The translations under genes and the position numbers were made by a program. Source: Mariprofundaceae bacterium (GTDB taxonomy: Bacteria > Pseudomonadota > Zetaproteobacteria > Mariprofundales > J009). From it: a stretch of DNA of 7,149 nt. Numbering within the stretch: position 1 is the first letter of the stretch; each line of letters opens with the position of its first letter. The stretch lies in NCBI GenBank assembly GCA_015489095.1, contig WFMN01000042.1:1-7149 (forward strand), written 5' to 3'. Positions 3,597 to 7,149 of the stretch are shown piece by piece. A model generated the notes under the pieces. The model saw nothing but the letters and a program-made list of their open reading frames with translations, searched no databases and was not told where the DNA came from.

Positions 3597-6470
3597 TCAT
3601 CGCATTCGCCAAGCTTGGAAGGCGGTGGCTTTTCCCGCCAACCAGAACTTCAGCGCCAGATTCTGGCGGTGGAGGTGATCGAGCGGCGTCATCGCTTCTC
3701 CGCCTCCGATCGCGGTTACCGGCTGCAGCAGCAGCTCGCAGAGCGCGGTCAGGTAGAGGCGGCGAGCCGGAGCACGCATGCGGCACCCTTGATCGCCACA
3801 TTGATCGAAATCATCCACCTTCAACCGCCCGCGCTGCACCATGGCGAGGGCACAGCGCTCCACCAGATGGCGGAACGGTTCCATCATATCCGAAGCGAGC
3901 GCGGCATGACCGCCGCGGGGCTGATGATAAACCCCGTATTCGGGCAACAGGCCATCGGCACGGAGCAGGGTGTCGGCGTAGGCGTAAAGCGTGGTATAGC
4001 CGAGGGAGAGCAGTGCGTTGAATGGATCGCGCGGTGGACGGCGGTTGCGTCCGGTAAAGCCGTACTCCTCCGGCACCATCTCGCGCAGCGCCGCGAAGTA
4101 GGCGCGCGTGGCCGCCCCTTCCACGCCATTGAGCTGTTCGCGGTCGCGCACATCCTGCAGGTCACGGAGCATGCGGGAGATGCTGGCCGTCGCCTGTTCC
4201 ACACCGGGGGATGTGCGGCGGCGCAGGGTTTCCCGCATATGGCGCAGCCTAGCATCCACCAACGACTGTGCCGCGGTAAGTGCCCGCCCATCGTCGTGGC
4301 AGCAGGCCAGTTGGCGCTGCCAGAGCTCTGCCTGCGGTGTTGTGTTCGCACCGACGATCATCCCGCGGTAGTCACCGGCGGAAGAGGCGAGATGGATCGA
4401 CACCTGGTGGGCCATCGCCTCGAGGATCGCCGGCGTGGTCAGGTGGTGGCGGCCGAAGAGGACAATGCCGTCGAGATGGCTCCACGGCATCTCGGCCAAG
4501 CAGTCGTCGTCGCGCTCGATGCGAACCCTACCATTGCGGGTAAAAAGCACCGCCGGCTCACCGCAAAAGAGGAGCATCTGCCCCCCTTCGGCATAGGTCG
4601 CCACCGGGATCGGCGCCTCGCCGCGCAGCAGTTGGTCGCGAACGCTCTCCTCCTCATTGATCGCACGCGCCAACCAGCTATCCGCCGGCGGCTTGGCGCC
4701 ATCGGCCACCGGCCTCGGTACCGCCTCCACCGCTAGGCCGTCCACAAACATGAATCCGAGAAAGCGGAACCCCTCGGAGAAGGAGACAACACGGGTTTTT
4801 TCCAAGTTGAGCTCCAGCCCGGCCTCCCGCAGGGATTTGCGTGCAAGCTCGCCGGCCTGTTCCGCCTGCTCGCGTTTCTTGGCGACGATCACAAAATCGT
4901 CGGCAAAACGAACCAATCGACAGCCGGCATCGGTGAGGTCGTGGTCGAAATCATCCAGCATCAGGTTGGCCATCAACGGGGAGAGTGGCGAGCCTTGCGG
5001 CAGTCCCTGACTACGGCTGATCCGCTTCCCCTGCCAGATCACCGGCGCGGCCATCCAGTGCAGAATGGCCTGTTGTAGCGGGGGATCGTTGAGCAGGCAG
5101 GCTAGGCGCAAAGCGAGGCGTGACCACGCCACGCTGTCGAAAAAGGTGCGAATGTCCGACTCGAAAATCCAGCGGTATCCCTCACGGTGTAGCCGTTGAA
5201 GCAGATCACGCACCTGAAAGCGGGAGTGGCCTGCGCGATAGCCGTAGCTGGCGGCATCCATGAGCAGATCCAACGATGGTGCCAGAACTTGGTGCAGCGC
5301 GCGCTGCAATACCCGATCGGAGAAGGGGGGAGCCGCGAGAGGGCGGATGCCGCCATCGGCATCGTGGTGGATAAAGCCGTGCATGGCCGGAGGCTGGTAG
5401 TCGCCACGCAGCAGGCGCGATGCCAGTTTCTCCAGATGGGAGATTTCGTTGTCATCCGGTGGCTGTTCGGAATCGCCCTCGCGTTCCGCTCCTTCCGCCA
5501 CCGCTTGTAGCGCCGCGCGCAGATTTTCACCCGCCATCGCCCGTTCCAGCCAGCCGGAAACGGCGCCGCAACTGTGTGGCAGCTCCAGCGACGGCGACAG
5601 CACGCGGTAGCGGCCGAGGCCGAACACCCGCCGCTGGCCGACACCGAGCAGACTGCCGATCAGCAGCAGCGCAACGGTATCCTCTGGAAGCGCCGCCACA
5701 TCCTTGATGTTGATCTCGCCCAGCAGGCCGCCCATCGGCTGTACGGCACCGTTCGCCTTGCGGTAGGCGCTGTTGACATAAAAGAGTTGCAGCTCCGCCT
5801 CCGGCGCGCGTTCGGGCGGTGGCGGTGGCGTGCCCCCTTTCTCTTCGACCAGACGGCGCAGCGCGTCGTCGATGCGGGTCAGCCAGAGGCCGCCGGCAAG
5901 GTCGGCGCCATCGTGGCAGTAACGCATCTCGCCCTTCGCCTGCCGGCGCTGCTCCCGCGCCCGCAGCACCCGCCAGGGCGAGATCAGGCGCAGGGTGAGC
6001 GAACCAGATTGGCGCAGGGCGGCGGTGGATGCGGCCACCATCGTCTGATCCAGCGCCAGGGCGGGGGCGTCGGCGGCCGTGCGCTCCTCGCCGCTGCTCC
6101 ACTGCTCCAGCCGATCCAGTCGCCAGTTGTTGCGAAACGGCATCGGGCGGTCGAAACGGCCGCGATTGGCACGGATCGCCCCCGGCAGCATCCGGAGCAG
6201 CTCTAGGCCGCGCGCGCCGCAACCGAAGAGGGTGAAGCGGTAGTAGTCACCTGCGCGGTAGGCGCTCCGCCCCTGTTCCGGGGCGTGGCAGCAGAGGTGT
6301 AGGCCGTAATCGTCCGGCGAGCCGAGGATCGTGCGCAGCCACGCAGTCAGCGCCGCCTGATGGAAGAAGCCCGGGCGCGCCGGCTCGGTGAAGCGCATCC
6401 GCACCCCGACCGCATAGATCGGCAGCAGGGTGTGCCAGCCCGTCGGGGCAACGCACTCCTCCGTGGTCAC
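3597..6470 (-). CDS. cas1: Cas6-reverse transcriptase-Cas1 fusion protein
   Basis: A single 957-residue protein joins three CRISPR activities. Residues about 15-295 are a Cas6-type RNA endonuclease domain, ending in the glycine-rich loop 'GSLLGVGQRRVFGLGRY' (272-288); H37 in 'GFFHQAA' is a candidate catalytic histidine. Residues about 345-580 are a group II intron-like reverse transcriptase: 'GGIRPLAAPPFSDRVLQ' (373-389), 'SYGYRAGHS' (408-416), motif A 'ESDIRTFFDSV' with D439, 'QGLPQGSPLSPLMANL' (488-503), motif C 'FADD' (522-525) and 'FRFLGF' (568-573). Residues about 622-957 are the Cas1 integrase, with putative metal ligands E784 (in 'NGVEGAATRAYF'), H849 (in 'YGVYHQPRGG') and D861 (in 'SDMMEPFRHLV'). 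Such fusions, known from Marinomonas mediterranea type III-B, can acquire spacers from RNA. All key residues are present, so it looks active. The start is GTG at 6470, the only start codon before the first Cas6 strand; it directly follows the TAG of the upstream gene in the same frame and has a weak Shine-Dalgarno (GAGG about 11 bases upstream). No cas2 follows. Confidence 0.95.
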   Translation of the reverse strand: MTTEECVAPTGWHTLLPIYAVGVRMRFTEPARPGFFHQAALTAWLRTILGSPDDYGLHLCCHAPEQGRSAYRAGDYYRFTLFGCGARGLELLRMLPGAIRANRGRFDRPMPFRNNWRLDRLEQWSSGEERTAADAPALALDQTMVAASTAALRQSGSLTLRLISPWRVLRAREQRRQAKGEMRYCHDGADLAGGLWLTRIDDALRRLVEEKGGTPPPPPERAPEAELQLFYVNSAYRKANGAVQPMGGLLGEINIKDVAALPEDTVALLLIGSLLGVGQRRVFGLGRYRVLSPSLELPHSCGAVSGWLERAMAGENLRAALQAVAEGAEREGDSEQPPDDNEISHLEKLASRLLRGDYQPPAMHGFIHHDADGGIRPLAAPPFSDRVLQRALHQVLAPSLDLLMDAASYGYRAGHSRFQVRDLLQRLHREGYRWIFESDIRTFFDSVAWSRLALRLACLLNDPPLQQAILHWMAAPVIWQGKRISRSQGLPQGSPLSPLMANLMLDDFDHDLTDAGCRLVRFADDFVIVAKKREQAEQAGELARKSLREAGLELNLEKTRVVSFSEGFRFLGFMFVDGLAVEAVPRPVADGAKPPADSWLARAINEEESVRDQLLRGEAPIPVATYAEGGQMLLFCGEPAVLFTRNGRVRIERDDDCLAEMPWSHLDGIVLFGRHHLTTPAILEAMAHQVSIHLASSAGDYRGMIVGANTTPQAELWQRQLACCHDDGRALTAAQSLVDARLRHMRETLRRRTSPGVEQATASISRMLRDLQDVRDREQLNGVEGAATRAYFAALREMVPEEYGFTGRNRRPPRDPFNALLSLGYTTLYAYADTLLRADGLLPEYGVYHQPRGGHAALASDMMEPFRHLVERCALAMVQRGRLKVDDFDQCGDQGCRMRAPARRLYLTALCELLLQPVTAIGGGEAMTPLDHLHRQNLALKFWLAGKATAFQAWRMR

Positions 6471-7139
6471 CTAGCCATTCGCCTCGATACGCCTGCCTAT
6501 CGCGGCAATATGGTAAGCGTAGGTTTTGACCCCGTGCGGAGGATTGGTCTGCACATACTGGAACTCACGCCCGATACCCACCAGTGTCACCAAGGCACCG
6601 GCAATGGAGTTTGGTTTTTGCCCACCGGTGATATCAATCATCACATCCGATTCATCAATATCCGGCGGCAGGGAGTGCAAAATCTGTTCGATGGTCTCCA
6701 CCACCGCCTCCATATCCTCGAAATCCACACCATCACCGCCGATCCGGTCAAAGGTTACCTCGGGAAAGAGCGGCCGGAGGAGTTCGACAAAGTAGTGATA
6801 CTGGGCCGCACTGTCAGCGGAGCAGACTACCCACACCCGCCTGAGGCGGGAGCGATGCCGCTCCAGCGCGTAGTGACACATCTTCCATGGGAAGCGTTCG
6901 GCATCGAGCACGGTCGGGTCATGCTGTTCCAGCCTGCGGACGAATTGTGGATTGCCGATCTTGGAGAGGAAGAGAATGACACCGGTGTGGGGATCGACAT
7001 CGCGCGCGGTCGCCCGCAGTTGTACCTTGCGCCGTCTGGCCGCGCGCCAGCGTGACCAACCCCAACCCGTCACCACAAAAAAGGGGCAGATTCCAATTAG
7101 GTAATAGGAGCAGCTACTCCAAGGTACATTCCCGAGCAT
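6471..7139 (-). CDS. Membrane-anchored CARF-domain protein (Cam1-like putative effector)
   Basis: This 222-residue protein has one predicted membrane helix near the N-terminus (about residues 9-28, 'SCSYYLIGICPFFVVTGWGW'), then a very basic stretch (30-38, RWRAARRRK), which by the positive-inside rule puts the remainder in the cytoplasm. Residues about 50-215 look like a CARF domain: first strand 'GVILFLSK' (53-60), a second strand 'RVWVVCSAD' (101-109), and the diagnostic 'DITGGQK' (169-175), matching the D-[IL]-T-G-G-x-K motif of Csm6/Csx1-type sensors. CARF domains bind cyclic oligoadenylate made by Cas10 in type III systems. The protein ends right after the CARF fold, leaving no space for HEPN or another nuclease. 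The TM plus CARF plan and size match Cam1, a cyclic-tetra-adenylate-gated protein that depolarises the membrane; that function is inferred. The ATG at 7139 has only a weak Shine-Dalgarno, and the frame stays open to the window edge, so the N-terminus may extend further. Its TAG (6471-6473) touches the next gene's GTG. Confidence 0.8.
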   Translation of the reverse strand: MLGNVPWSSCSYYLIGICPFFVVTGWGWSRWRAARRRKVQLRATARDVDPHTGVILFLSKIGNPQFVRRLEQHDPTVLDAERFPWKMCHYALERHRSRLRRVWVVCSADSAAQYHYFVELLRPLFPEVTFDRIGGDGVDFEDMEAVVETIEQILHSLPPDIDESDVMIDITGGQKPNSIAGALVTLVGIGREFQYVQTNPPHGVKTYAYHIAAIGRRIEANG

Positions 7140-7149
7140 CGCCTGCAGC

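Noticed and set aside
3379..3678. 99-codon frame on the + strand over the hairpin cluster and the cas1 3' end
   Set aside because: Its sequence is dictated by the palindromes and by the antisense of cas1; no family pattern and no Shine-Dalgarno of note.
3615..4736. 373-codon + strand frame antisense to the Cas1 and RT portions
   Set aside because: It mirrors a clearly conserved protein on the other strand; long antisense frames are common in GC-rich genes, and its translation resembles no family I recognise.

Overview
The window comes from a GC-rich bacterium, most likely a proteobacterium. The QmcA/NfeD membrane pair and REP-like hairpins of the 'gtaggagcggtttccaaccgc' kind suggest Gammaproteobacteria, but this is inference. 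Two blocks meet near the middle: ordinary chromosomal genes on the + strand at the left, and an RNA-targeting-type CRISPR-Cas locus on the - strand at the right.

Left block (1-2770, + strand). First comes the C-terminal part of a peptide/nickel-type ABC transporter substrate-binding protein, cut by the window edge. An SPFH/Band 7 (QmcA-like) gene and an NfeD-family gene follow, a classic two-gene membrane unit. Here the pair is split by about 212 bp holding two tandem 66-bp copies of a three-hairpin REP-like element. The split lies exactly at the stop/start junction, is flanked by a 7-bp direct repeat, and leaves a 71-codon open frame that overlaps both neighbours by ATGA. A long GC hairpin follows nfeD.

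Middle (2823-3596). A small CRISPR array has five 35-nt repeats, the leftmost degenerate, and four spacers of 32-38 nt. Three signs agree that it is read leftward on the - strand: the degenerate copy is at the left end, an AT-rich leader lies to the right, and the repeat's 6-bp stem is followed by the 8-nt tag GTTGAAAC on that strand. Between leader and cas genes is a dense cluster of at least five consecutive hairpins (3439-3583).

Right block (3597-7149, - strand). A 957-residue Cas6-reverse transcriptase-Cas1 fusion can account for both crRNA processing and spacer acquisition, the latter potentially from RNA. Directly upstream, with zero intergenic bases and in the same reading frame across a single TAG, lies a small protein with one predicted N-terminal membrane helix and a C-terminal CARF domain. 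It has no room for a nuclease domain and resembles the Cam1 type of cyclic-oligoadenylate-gated membrane effector. No Cas2, Cas10 or Csm/Cmr subunits are in the window; if the system is complete they should lie beyond the right edge or elsewhere.

Inferred working model: the RT-Cas1 module adds spacers at the leader end (right side of the array); its Cas6 domain cuts the leftward transcript after the stem to give GUUGAAAC-tagged crRNAs; a type III effector encoded elsewhere senses target RNA and makes cyclic oligoadenylate; and the TM-CARF protein responds at the membrane.
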